DNA from: DATJUF01 sp035524095
GTDB taxonomy: Bacteria > Desulfobacterota > Binatia > Binatales > Binataceae
DNA: 5,832 nt
NCBI GenBank assembly: GCA_035524095.1
Contig: DATKPK010000139.1
Coordinates: 1 to 5,832, forward strand
Reading direction: 5' to 3'
Below the pieces are notes generated by a model. The model was not told the origin of the DNA. It did no database searches and saw nothing but the letters and a program-made list of their open reading frames with translations. The position numbers were made by a program, and so were the translations under genes. Below are positions 1-5,832 of the stretch, piece by piece; the stretch's first letter is position 1, and every line of letters begins with the position of its first letter.

Positions 1-22
1 CGGACGCGCTTACGCGCGTCCG
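1..22. other. Strong GC-rich hairpin at left edge (possible terminator stem)
   Basis: A perfect 9-bp inverted repeat: CGGACGCGC at 1-9 and GCGCGTCCG at 14-22, with the 4-base loop TTAC. No T-run follows it on the plus strand (the next bases are CCGTACCC). It is therefore not a canonical plus-strand intrinsic terminator. A minus-strand terminator would place its T-run beyond the left edge, which cannot be seen. The stem is certain; its role is inferred. Confidence 0.4.
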
Positions 23-82
23 CCGTACCCGAAAGGCCCATAGCATCATTCCCGCGGCGGTAAAGCCGCGCCGCAAAACCCG

Positions 83-637
83 ATGACCCGAGTCTTGCCT
101 AATCTCGGCGTTGGCGGCTCGATGCTGACCCATTTCACGCGTGCCTCGGCAACTGCAAGTGCCTTCGACAACCTCGTCGCGATTTTGACCGATGGCCGGA
201 TTTTCGGCGGCTCGCGGATGGTGCGGGGCGGGCAGCCAGTCGTCTGCCTTTGCGACGCGCCACTTAATGAATTGCAGAGGCTACTTGTGCGTGCCAATCG
301 TCGGCGCTATGAACCGTGCGGCGTCGCTGTCGAGCGCAGCTATGCTTTCAGCTATGGAGCGCGACCGGCACTTTACATGCCCGCTCTGGAGGCCGAGCGC
401 ATTGTCGACACCGAGGAAATGTGGCGAGTCGTCGTATTCGACCTCGATCGAGACCCAACGATCGATTGGACTTTCGAGCGCGAGTGGCGCCTGGCTGGCG
501 ACTTACCCCTGCCACCCAACGGAGCCGTTGCGTTGGTCGAGAATTGGAAGGACGCTGACGAGCTATATGATCACTTCAATGGCGACCCGCCCTGTGCAGG
601 CGTAATCCCCCTTAGCGAGCTGTTCGGTTCCCCCTGA
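83..637 (+). CDS. AbiGi-like family protein (abortive-infection-associated), putative
   Basis: This encodes a 184-aa soluble protein with no signal peptide or membrane segment. The motif order resembles what I recall of the AbiGi-like family: HFT at residues 17-19, a VCLCDAP segment at 54-60, RYEPCGVAV at 75-83, GARPALYMP at 92-100, MWRVV at 113-117 and a WTFEREWRL block at 129-137. The aromatic/acidic EREWR block is the most characteristic part. The family is named after lactococcal abortive phage resistance. Its biochemical activity is not shown by this sequence, and a role in defence here is only inferred. The start is uncertain. ATG 83 is the first start after an in-frame stop at 41-43, but no good Shine-Dalgarno precedes it. 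ATG 122, which would give 171 aa beginning just before the HFT motif, is a reasonable alternative. The TGA stop shares its last A with the lnt ATG, so the gene is probably cotranscribed and translationally coupled with lnt. Confidence 0.75.
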   Translation: MTRVLPNLGVGGSMLTHFTRASATASAFDNLVAILTDGRIFGGSRMVRGGQPVVCLCDAPLNELQRLLVRANRRRYEPCGVAVERSYAFSYGARPALYMPALEAERIVDTEEMWRVVVFDLDRDPTIDWTFEREWRLAGDLPLPPNGAVALVENWKDADELYDHFNGDPPCAGVIPLSELFGSP

Positions 638-2256
638 TGCCCGGTAATGCCTCAACGCGCACCGCGCTGGCCGTCGCCAGCGGCCTGATGCTCGCGTTAA
701 GTTTCCCCAAATTCGATCTCGGCTTTGCGGCGTGGATTGCCTTTGTTCCGCTTCTGCACGCGATAGAAGGCCAATCCACGCGCCGTGTCTTCACCTATGC
801 CTGGATTCAAGGGTTCGCGTGCTACGTCGCCTCGATCTATTGGGTTGTTATCACACTCCACAACTTTGCGGGCGTGCCGTTAGCCCTTGCCGTGCTCCCG
901 ATGCTTCTGCTAGCGGCTGTGATGGCGCTTTACACCGGTGCGGCCTTCTATACGGCCGAGTTCATCACGAGGCGTCTAGACCTCCCCATCCTGTTCACCC
1001 TGCCGCTCGCATGGGCCGCGGTGGAATGGATTCGCACTTACTTTCCAATCGGCTTTCCGTGGAACTTGCTCGGTTATGCGGCCTATCAGAACCTGAATCT
1101 GATCCAATTCGCTGAGTTCACTGGCGTCTACGGTATTTCCGCTCTGATCGTTCTTTTCAACACCGTCATCTACGTGGTGCTGTTTCGGCGTGAGAGTACC
1201 CGCATCCAACTAATGGGATTGGGCGTTCTGAGCGGTTTGCTGGTCGTTGCGTGGGTATTTGGCACGATTCGGGTGAAGAGCCTTGAGCAGGCGGCGCCCG
1301 CCGGCTCGCTCAAGATCGCGATGGTTCAGGGCGACATCCCCCAATCAATCAAATGGGATCCGAATTTCCTTTCGTCGAGCTTCGACATCTATGCTGAGCA
1401 GAGCGAGCGAGCGGCGCAGATGGGCGCAGATTTGATCGTCTGGCCAGAGGCTGCTGCGGCCTTCTTCTTCCAGCCCGAGGATCGCTATCCGGCAGTCTTT
1501 GCCAAAGACGAGACCTATCGCGCCAAACTGCTCACGATGGCCGCGCAGACCCATGACGCGTTTCTCTTCGGCGCGCCGGCGCTTGGCGTGGAGGACGATC
1601 ACGTCGGCTTCTACAACCGCGCCTATCTGGTGACCGGCGACGGGCGGGTCGCGGCCTGGTATGACAAGATCAACCTCGTGCCATTCGGCGAATACGTGCC
1701 GTTGCGCGGCCTCCTCGGCGGATTGGTTAACCGGGTGGTCAAAGGTTTCGGCGATATGTTTCCCGGCCGCGTGCAGACGATCTTTGACTTCAAAGGCGCA
1801 CGGTTAGGTATCTTGATCTGCTACGAGAGCGTCTTTCCTGACCTGGCGCGGCGCGCCGTTAAAAGCGGCGCCGATATTTTGGTGAACATTACAAACGATG
1901 CCTGGTACGGCGACAGTTCGGCTCCTTACCAGCTACTTGCGATGGCCGCGATGCGCTCAGTTGAGACTAAAGCGCCGATGGTCCGGGTGGCGAATACTGG
2001 TATCAGTGCGGTAATCCAACCAACCGGCGAAATTGACGATCGCACACCGCTGTTTAAGCGCGGGACCGAAATCGAGACCGTCCCTTTTCGACCAGTCTCT
2101 ACGGTTTATGTCTTGGTAGGCGATGTTTTCGCGATCAGCTGCCTTATCCTCGTGCTGATTGGATTGCTCGCAGCCTTTTTCTATCCGCGACCTCGTCAAA
2201 CCGCGCCAGAGGAGGCTGAGCCGCTTTTCCACACGAACGGAACCGCAGCACGCTGA
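637..2256 (+). CDS. lnt: Apolipoprotein N-acyltransferase
   Basis: Lnt is an inner-membrane enzyme that transfers an acyl chain from phospholipid to the N-terminal cysteine of apolipoproteins, the last step of lipoprotein maturation in Gram-negative bacteria. The protein is 539 aa (E. coli has 512). About seven hydrophobic segments fill residues 10-212, a nitrilase-type (CN-hydrolase) periplasmic domain runs from about 225 to 470, and a final membrane segment lies at about 489-515, matching the known eight-helix topology. The catalytic triad is intact: Glu271 in VWPEA, Lys344 in WYDKINLVPFGEYVP and Cys395 in ILICYES. These correspond to E267, K335 and C387 of E. coli. Glu352 in the PFGEYVP loop and the NDAWYG segment at 420-425 are also family hallmarks. 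The ATG overlaps the upstream TGA by one base and has no evident Shine-Dalgarno of its own, suggesting translation by reinitiation from the upstream gene. prfB follows after 97 bases. Confidence 0.97.
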   Translation: MPGNASTRTALAVASGLMLALSFPKFDLGFAAWIAFVPLLHAIEGQSTRRVFTYAWIQGFACYVASIYWVVITLHNFAGVPLALAVLPMLLLAAVMALYTGAAFYTAEFITRRLDLPILFTLPLAWAAVEWIRTYFPIGFPWNLLGYAAYQNLNLIQFAEFTGVYGISALIVLFNTVIYVVLFRRESTRIQLMGLGVLSGLLVVAWVFGTIRVKSLEQAAPAGSLKIAMVQGDIPQSIKWDPNFLSSSFDIYAEQSERAAQMGADLIVWPEAAAAFFFQPEDRYPAVFAKDETYRAKLLTMAAQTHDAFLFGAPALGVEDDHVGFYNRAYLVTGDGRVAAWYDKINLVPFGEYVPLRGLLGGLVNRVVKGFGDMFPGRVQTIFDFKGARLGILICYESVFPDLARRAVKSGADILVNITNDAWYGDSSAPYQLLAMAAMRSVETKAPMVRVANTGISAVIQPTGEIDDRTPLFKRGTEIETVPFRPVSTVYVLVGDVFAISCLILVLIGLLAAFFYPRPRQTAPEEAEPLFHTNGTAAR

Positions 2257-2309
2257 CGCAGGAGTCGAACGTTAAATACACCGCTCATTTGTGGCACAAT
2301 GATGGTCTT

Positions 2310-2336
2310 CGCCGGAGCGGATCACTGCTTCCGGCG
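2310..2336 (+). promoter_or_regulatory. Hairpin in the lnt-prfB gap, just upstream of the prfB ribosome-binding site
   Basis: CGCCGGA at 2310-2316 pairs with TCCGGCG at 2330-2336. GC at 2317-2318 pairs with GC at 2327-2328, leaving T2329 bulged and an 8-base loop. The stem ends five bases before the GGAG of prfB. No T-run follows, so it is not an ordinary intrinsic terminator. It could partly insulate prfB from lnt, protect a processed end or affect ribosome access. I see no convincing promoter in the gap. The structure is seen; its role is inference. Confidence 0.35.
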
Positions 2337-2340
2337 TGAC

Positions 2341-2344
2341 GGAG
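2341..2344 (+). promoter_or_regulatory. Shine-Dalgarno of prfB (sets the true start)
   Basis: GGAG lies nine bases before ATG 2354. This supports 2354 as the prfB start rather than the in-frame ATG at 2366 or the later ATG at 2604. A GTG at 2336 is also in frame, but it sits inside the leader hairpin and has no comparable site. Confidence 0.6.
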
Positions 2345-2353
2345 TTACTCAAA

Positions 2354-3482
2354 ATGTTGAGCGATATGCATCTTCAACTCGACGATCTCGAAACACGAGC
2401 CGACGGACTCCGGAGGCGTCTTTGACGTCCCCAAACTAACCGCGCGCCAACAAGAGCTTCTCGAAGAATCGTCCAAACCCGATCTCTGGGACCGGCCAGG
2501 AGCCGCACAAAACCTGCTCCGTGAACAGGAGCGGCTGAAGGAACAGCTCAGCGGCTACGAAAAGCTGCGCAAATCCCTTGACGAGGCGCGCCTCTATCTA
2601 ACGATGGCGGACGAGGAAGGCACAGATGATTCCGACGCTGCTAGGGAGACCGACTCTGCTTTGGCGCTTGCCCGCGAAGAGCTTGAGCGCCAGGAATTGC
2701 AGGTTATGCTCGGTGGCGAGTACGACCGCCTAGGTGCCATAGTCTCGATTCATCCCGGCGCGGGAGGCACCGAGGCGCAGGATTGGGCGGAGATGCTGCT
2801 GCGGCTATATCTGCGATGGGCAGAACGGCGTGGTTTCAAAAGCGAAATTGCTGACTTACAGCCCGGCGATGGCGGTGGTATCAAAAGCGCTACTTTCACG
2901 GTCGATGGCGACTACGCCTACGGCTATTTGCGCGCGGAAGCGGGGATCCATCGGCTAGTGCGAATCTCACCATTTGATTCGAACGCGCGGAGGCACACCT
3001 CGTTCGCCTCAATGTTCGTCTTTCCGGCCATCGACGATAAGGTCGAGGTCGTGATCAATCCCGCCGATCTCAGAGTCGATACCTTCCGCGCTAGCGGAGC
3101 CGGCGGCCAACACGTCAACAAAACTGACTCCGCAGTCCGAATGACGCATATCCCGACGGGGATCGTCGTGAGTTGCCAGAACGAGCGTTCACAGCATAAG
3201 AACCGTACGATGGCGATGAAGATCCTTCGCGCTCGTTTGTTCGAGCTGGAAGAGCGGAAAAAACGCGAGGAACTTGAGAAGTTCAGCAAGGAAAAGAAGG
3301 ATATCGCTTGGGGGAGCCAGATTCGCTCATACGTCCTGCATCCGTATCAGATGGTTAAGGACCATCGCACCGGTGTTGAGATTGGCAACACTGCGGCGGT
3401 TCTCGACGGCGCGATCGATCCATTTATCGAGGCCTACCTTATGGGTGTGCGCAAAGCCGGAGCCGAAACCAGCCCCGACTAA
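2354..3482 (+). CDS. prfB: Peptide chain release factor 2, expressed by programmed +1 frameshift
   Basis: RF2 recognises UGA and UAA stop codons in the ribosomal A site and triggers peptidyl-tRNA hydrolysis. The gene is read as 2354-2422 (23 codons, ending CTT). One base, T2423, is then skipped, and reading continues from GAC 2424 to the TAA at 3480-3482, giving 375 aa (E. coli has 365). The joined N-terminus (DLETRADGLRRRL, then DVPKLTARQQELLEE and a PDLWDRPGAAQ segment) matches the RF2 helical domain 1. The stop-codon-reading tripeptide SPF is at residues 205-207 in the HRLVRISPFDS context. The peptide-release motif GGQ is at 250-252 in RASGAGGQHVNKT. Both have the same numbering as in E. 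coli RF2, which supports the joined reading. Residue 246 is Ala, the usual state, unlike the Thr of E. coli K-12. The WGSQIRSYVL and TGVE motifs of the C-terminal domain are present. The segment from ATG 2604 alone (292 aa) lacks most of domain 1 and is not the real start. Confidence 0.97.
2412..2426 (+). promoter_or_regulatory. RF2 programmed +1 frameshift site (internal SD, CTT TGA C)
   Basis: The internal Shine-Dalgarno GGAGG (2412-2416) is followed by a 3-base spacer CGT (2417-2419), the slippery Leu codon CTT (2420-2422), the in-frame TGA (2423-2425) and C2426. The E. coli prfB site has the same architecture, AGGGGG-TAT-CTT-TGA-C, with the same 3-base spacing. When RF2 is scarce, slow termination at the UGA lets peptidyl-tRNA-Leu slip from CUU to UUU and continue in the +1 frame, so RF2 controls its own synthesis. 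The C after the TGA is the known weak termination context. The mechanism is established for the family; that it works here is inferred from the near-identical signal and the uninterrupted +1 frame. Confidence 0.96.
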
Positions 3483-3504
3483 CACCTGCTCGTTATGGTG
3501 TTGG
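3479..3504 (+). terminator. Possible weak transcription-end hairpin over the prfB stop
   Basis: CTAACACC at 3479-3486 can pair with GGTGTTGG at 3497-3504 (8 bp including one G-T pair) around a 10-base loop, overlapping the prfB TAA. A second short repeat, GTTCG-CTAA-CGAAC, lies at 3525-3538; it can alternatively pair with GCGAAC at 3565-3570. No T-run follows any of these on either strand. The 100-base gap between the convergent genes (3483-3582) must allow termination of both transcripts, but no canonical intrinsic terminator is visible and Rho could act instead. Confidence 0.25.
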
Positions 3505-3582
3505 ATGCTCCGCTAATGAGAGGCGTTCGCTAACGAACAGGCATTGCTCACAGAAATAGCGCTGGCGAACATCAGCAATCGA

Positions 3583-4014
3583 TTATGGATGCGAGACGTC
3601 GCCAGGGCCGAGGAACGGCGGCTTAACTTCGCTGAGCGCGACAATCTTCCAGTTCTTACCGTCACGGCGAACAGTATATGTAGCACGCACCTTTTCGATC
3701 ACAGAATTATCGGCGCGGTAGCGGGTGACGTCCGCGAGAATCATCGCGAGATTTTCCGCATAGGGCCACGCCTTCATCTGATCGATGCCCGAGCGCGCCC
3801 ATCCGCGCTCCTTAAGATTGATCGAGATATTCGTGTAAAAGCGCTGATGCGCAGTCTCGTCATGACACAATGCCAGCCCTTTCTCGCCAATTATAAACGC
3901 GTAGGGAAAAGCAAAGGTCTGCGTGTACATATCGATATCTTCGCGATTGAACGCATCAATGTAACCTTTATAGAAGGTCTCCAGTTCACTGACTATTTCA
4001 CCAGCGGATGCCAT
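3583..4014 (-). CDS. NTF2-like / SnoaL-like domain protein of unknown function
   Basis: This is a 143-aa single-domain soluble protein without a signal peptide. Its pattern fits the NTF2-like superfamily (SnoaL/DUF4440 type). Amphipathic N-terminal helices lead into a FNREDIDMYTQTFAFPYAFI segment at residues 22-41. Paired C-terminal strands follow at about 91-129, including VRATYTVRRDGKNWKIVALSE, the usual closing hairpin of the fold. Members of this fold range from isomerases and dehydratases to non-enzymatic ligand-binding domains. No catalytic set can be assigned here, so I give no function. The ATG at 4014 is well supported by TAAGGAG at 4025-4031. The gene lies 54 bases downstream of the CoA-transferase on the same strand with no terminator between them, so the two are probably cotranscribed. 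That context hints at acyl-CoA or small-molecule metabolism, but only weakly. Confidence 0.85.
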   Translation of the reverse strand: MASAGEIVSELETFYKGYIDAFNREDIDMYTQTFAFPYAFIIGEKGLALCHDETAHQRFYTNISINLKERGWARSGIDQMKAWPYAENLAMILADVTRYRADNSVIEKVRATYTVRRDGKNWKIVALSEVKPPFLGPGDVSHP

Positions 4015-4024
4015 CGGCGCGATT

Positions 4025-4031
4025 CTCCTTA
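4025..4031 (-). promoter_or_regulatory. Strong Shine-Dalgarno for the NTF2-like gene
   Basis: On the minus strand this reads TAAGGAG, ending ten bases before ATG 4014. It is one of the best ribosome-binding sites in the window, fixes the start, and suggests translation independent of the upstream CoA-transferase. Confidence 0.75.
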
Positions 4032-4068
4032 GTATTTGCTATTCCGATTACAACATTAGCCGAAAAGA

Positions 4069-5340
4069 CTAATCAGCCGCCCCGTGAATCTCGCGGGCTT
4101 CACGCTCAAGCGACTCGCGAAAGTCCGGATGAGCGATCGCGATCATGCGGCGGATGCGCTCGGCAATTGGCTGGCCGCGCAACTCCGCGATCCCGTGTTC
4201 CGTCGCAATCAGGTCGGCGTCACCCCGCGCCGTCGTGACCGGACCGCTTAAACGCGTAACGATCCGGCTGATCTTGCGTGCGGTCGAGGGTAACGCAATC
4301 ACCGAACGGCCTTGCGGCGAAAGCTGAACCCCGCGAACGAAGTCGCCCTGGCCGCCGATCGCTCCGATATATTGTCCGGCGGCCACCTCCGCATTCACTT
4401 GCCCGGTCAAATCGACTTCGACGGCAGAATTTATCGCGAGGATTTTCCCTTGCCGCGCGAGGATCCCCGCATTATGCGTATAGTCAAAGCTCATCATCCT
4501 GACCGACCGATTATGATCCGCGAAGTCGAACAAACGCCGGGTGCCCAGCAGCCCACCCGCTATCGCGAGACCCGGATCGATTGGCTTTCGCGCGTTGGTG
4601 ATTACACCTTGTTCCATCAGATCGGCGACGCGATCGCTGATCAATCCGGAGTGAAACCCGAGCTCTCGACGATCGCCGACCGCAGCCAGGATTGCGTCGG
4701 GAATCGCGCCGATGCCAATTTGGATCGTCGTGCCGTCCTCAATGTAATTACAGACATGTCGCGCAATACCCTCTTCAACTTCAGCGATCGGCCGTGCCTG
4801 CAGCATCACCGGCGCACGTGAGACTCGAACGATATAGTCAATGCGATCGCGCGGCGGAAACTTGTCGCACCAGGTCCATGGCGCTTGATCATTGACTTCG
4901 GCGATAACGACCCGCGCGCGCGTTAGCGCCGCCTGCATATAGTCATTGGCGGTTCCGTAACTATACTCACCGGAACTATCGGGCGGACTCAGTTGCAGGA
5001 AGACGACATCCGCACCGATCAGGCCGCTGCGCAAATAATTTGAGAGCTGCGACAAATGACACGGGATCAGCCGCAGAACCCCGGCTTGTGACAGCTTGCG
5101 GAGTTCGCCGACAGCGCCATAGGCGGTAAATTCGATATTATCAGCGTGCTCGGGCTTGAGAATTCCGCTGTAGGAAATGCCCCCGACGAACGCGGCGATG
5201 TGCCCGATCTGATGGCGCTGCTCGACGATCTTTTCGACCAGTGTCTGCGCCTCGCCGGGTCCTTGCCCCCAAACCACACGATCACCGTCATGGATGATCG
5301 TAGCGAGATCGAGGTTAGCGGCTTCGATTTCCTGAGGCAT
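4069..5340 (-). CDS. Acetyl-CoA hydrolase/transferase family protein (Cat1/4-hydroxybutyrate CoA-transferase type)
   Basis: This encodes a 423-aa cytoplasmic protein with the two-part fold of the Cat1/AbfT type of class I CoA-transferases, which move CoA between carboxylic acids or hydrolyse acyl-CoA. The N-terminal half ends in an SPPDSSGEYSYG segment. The C-terminal half has QIGIGAIPDAIL at residues 207-218, INSAVEVDLTGQVNAE at 303-318, GGQGDFVRG at 329-337, an ATEHGIAELRG segment at about 379-389 and AHPDFRE at 403-409. The catalytic glutamate normally found in an HSEM or HTEM motif is absent. This protein reads HSGLISD, with Gly232 from codon GGA at 4645-4647 (minus strand). The usual GGQVDF is GGQGDF. 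The substrate cannot be told. A GTG at 5376 would add 12 residues, but ATG 5340 has AGGAG five bases upstream and begins MPQEIEAANLD, so it is preferred. It probably shares a transcript with the downstream NTF2-like gene. Confidence 0.92.
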   Translation of the reverse strand: MPQEIEAANLDLATIIHDGDRVVWGQGPGEAQTLVEKIVEQRHQIGHIAAFVGGISYSGILKPEHADNIEFTAYGAVGELRKLSQAGVLRLIPCHLSQLSNYLRSGLIGADVVFLQLSPPDSSGEYSYGTANDYMQAALTRARVVIAEVNDQAPWTWCDKFPPRDRIDYIVRVSRAPVMLQARPIAEVEEGIARHVCNYIEDGTTIQIGIGAIPDAILAAVGDRRELGFHSGLISDRVADLMEQGVITNARKPIDPGLAIAGGLLGTRRLFDFADHNRSVRMMSFDYTHNAGILARQGKILAINSAVEVDLTGQVNAEVAAGQYIGAIGGQGDFVRGVQLSPQGRSVIALPSTARKISRIVTRLSGPVTTARGDADLIATEHGIAELRGQPIAERIRRMIAIAHPDFRESLEREAREIHGAAD

Positions 5341-5345
5341 CACGA

Positions 5346-5350
5346 CTCCT
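5346..5350 (-). promoter_or_regulatory. Shine-Dalgarno deciding the CoA-transferase start
   Basis: On the minus strand this reads AGGAG, five bases before ATG 5340. The alternative in-frame GTG at 5376 lies upstream of it without a comparable site, so the shorter reading is favoured. Confidence 0.6.
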
Positions 5351-5383
5351 GCTGGGGAGAATCGCACAAAGATCACGCTTCCA

Positions 5384-5451
5384 CAAAAAGTCCCGCTTGG
5401 CTGGAAAGCACAGCCTCAGCCATGATGGACACAGCTGAGGCTACGCGGACT
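5384..5451 (-). terminator. Nested hairpin with T-run, likely terminator of the beta-propeller gene
   Basis: Read on the minus strand, AGTCCGC (5451-5445) pairs with GCGGGACT (5396-5389) with one extra base. Inside it, a perfect 9-bp stem AGCCTCAGC (5442-5434) / GCTGAGGCT (5420-5412) closes a 13-base loop. The outer stem runs directly into TTTTT (5388-5384). It begins 13 bases after the TAA of the right-hand gene, the expected position for its intrinsic terminator. The outer stem is unusual in enclosing a second hairpin plus a 15-base single strand. The end of the structure is only 43 bases before the CoA-transferase ATG, so an attenuator-like role for that gene is an alternative. Confidence 0.55.
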
Positions 5452-5464
5452 AGGTCTGCTACGA

Positions 5465-5832
5465 TTACGCTTTTCGCAGAGCAAGCACGCTGCCGTCCCC
5501 GTCAGCGGCTATATAGATTGCGCCATCGGGACTGGCGGCGAGACCTGCGAACGGCCGCAGAGGTCCTGGCAGCAGTCCCGCTATTCCCGCTAGTAACTTG
5601 GGTGTGACGCCCGGAGGCGCACCAACCGGCAGGTTCGAGGCGACGGTTGCGCGTGTGCGGCTTCTCAGTGAATAGCTGACCAGCTCACGCGCCCCTGCGT
5701 CGAGTACATAAAGATCGTCGCCCGCCAACAATACGCCTTGCGGATCTTTCAATCCGTCGATGACGGTGCTCGCTGTTCCATTCAAATGCACTATGCGTCC
5801 CTTCCCGGCTTCCGCGACATAGCACGAGCCGT
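5465..5832 (-). CDS. NHL-repeat / SMP-30-like beta-propeller protein, 3' end only
   Basis: Only the C-terminal 121 residues are in the window. The reading frame is open to the right edge (first full codon GGC at 5828-5830), so the start lies outside. The visible part shows beta-propeller blade repeats: a CYVAEAGKGRIVHLN strand pair, then DPQGVLLAGDDLYVLDAGARELVSYS, and a final blade of the pattern GLAASPDGAIYIAADGDGSVLAL just before the TAA. The aromatic-V-x-D/E-A-G pattern and the SPDG turn are typical of NHL and SMP-30/gluconolactonase-like propellers. These bind ligands or act as lactonases, lyases or scaffolds. No catalytic residues can be assigned from this fragment, and export cannot be judged without the N-terminus. 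The GTG at 5791 is in frame but sits within a repeat (RIVHLNG) and is most likely an internal Val codon, not the start. Confidence 0.75.
   Translation of the reverse strand, partial: GSCYVAEAGKGRIVHLNGTASTVIDGLKDPQGVLLAGDDLYVLDAGARELVSYSLRSRTRATVASNLPVGAPPGVTPKLLAGIAGLLPGPLRPFAGLAASPDGAIYIAADGDGSVLALRKA

Noticed and set aside
53..70. A second hairpin CGCGGC/GCCGCG before the first gene
   Set aside because: A 6-bp stem of simple GC composition with no T-run. It is expected by chance in GC-rich DNA.
192..605. A 137-aa plus-strand frame inside the first gene
   Set aside because: The other frame carries the AbiGi-like motifs and couples exactly to lnt. This one has no motif or start signal.
2272..2304. 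A sigma-70-like promoter in the lnt-prfB gap (TTAAAT, TTGTGG, CACAAT)
   Set aside because: The boxes do not combine at a proper spacing and match the consensus poorly, so I could not support a promoter call.
2924..3289. A 121-aa minus-strand open frame
   Set aside because: It lies opposite the most conserved part of prfB, including SPF and GGQ. The Ser/Arg-rich translation is a shadow.
2604..3482. A 292-aa release factor starting at ATG 2604
   Set aside because: It lacks most of RF2 domain 1, has no good ribosome-binding site, and the frame continues upstream to a textbook frameshift site with matching RF2 residues.
3544..4032. A 162-aa plus-strand open frame
   Set aside because: It is fully antisense to the NTF2-like gene, which has family-like sequence and a strong Shine-Dalgarno. 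The plus-strand translation shows no recognisable domain.
4312..4821. A 169-aa plus-strand open frame
   Set aside because: It is antisense to the conserved C-terminal half of the CoA-transferase. The translation is rich in Arg and Pro without motifs, as expected of a shadow frame.
5146..5607. A 153-aa plus-strand frame spanning the CoA-transferase start and the propeller 3' end
   Set aside because: It crosses two genes and the terminator hairpin on the opposite strand and shows no domain pattern or ribosome-binding site.

Overview
The window is chromosomal DNA of a moderately GC-rich Gram-negative bacterium. Apolipoprotein N-acyltransferase (Lnt) implies an outer-membrane-type cell envelope. 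The order lnt then prfB resembles what I recall from Deltaproteobacteria-like lineages. That placement is inference, and I cannot name a species.

Layout. Positions 1-82 hold no gene but contain a strong GC-rich hairpin at the left edge. On the plus strand come three genes. The first (83-637) encodes a small protein resembling the AbiGi-like family, which is associated with abortive phage infection. It overlaps lnt (637-2256) by one base (TGATG). After a 97-base gap with a leader hairpin comes prfB (2354-3482), which encodes peptide chain release factor 2. prfB is split by the classic programmed +1 frameshift: an internal Shine-Dalgarno, then CTT TGA C at 2420-2426. Only the downstream frame is a long open frame, so a simple ORF reading would lose the first 83 residues. 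With the frameshift included, the protein is 375 aa. Its SPF and GGQ motifs then fall at residues 205-207 and 250-252, the same numbers as in E. coli RF2.

A convergent 100-base gap (3483-3582) separates these genes from a minus-strand group. Read from right to left, this group is the 3' end of an NHL/SMP-30-type beta-propeller gene that runs off the window (5832-5465), a nested hairpin ending in five T residues that looks like its terminator (5451-5384), a Cat1/4-hydroxybutyrate-type CoA-transferase or acyl-CoA hydrolase (5340-4069), and an NTF2-like/SnoaL-like small protein (4014-3583). The last two are 54 bases apart, each has a clear Shine-Dalgarno, and they probably form one transcript.

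Functionally the left half is envelope lipoprotein maturation plus translation termination, with a defence-family gene coupled to it. The right half looks like a small acyl-CoA/accessory metabolism cluster of unknown substrate. I see no RNA gene, CRISPR array, insertion sequence or prophage. The points most worth a second look are the RF2 recoding site, the AbiGi-like/Lnt coupling, and a CoA-transferase that has glycine where its relatives carry the catalytic glutamate.
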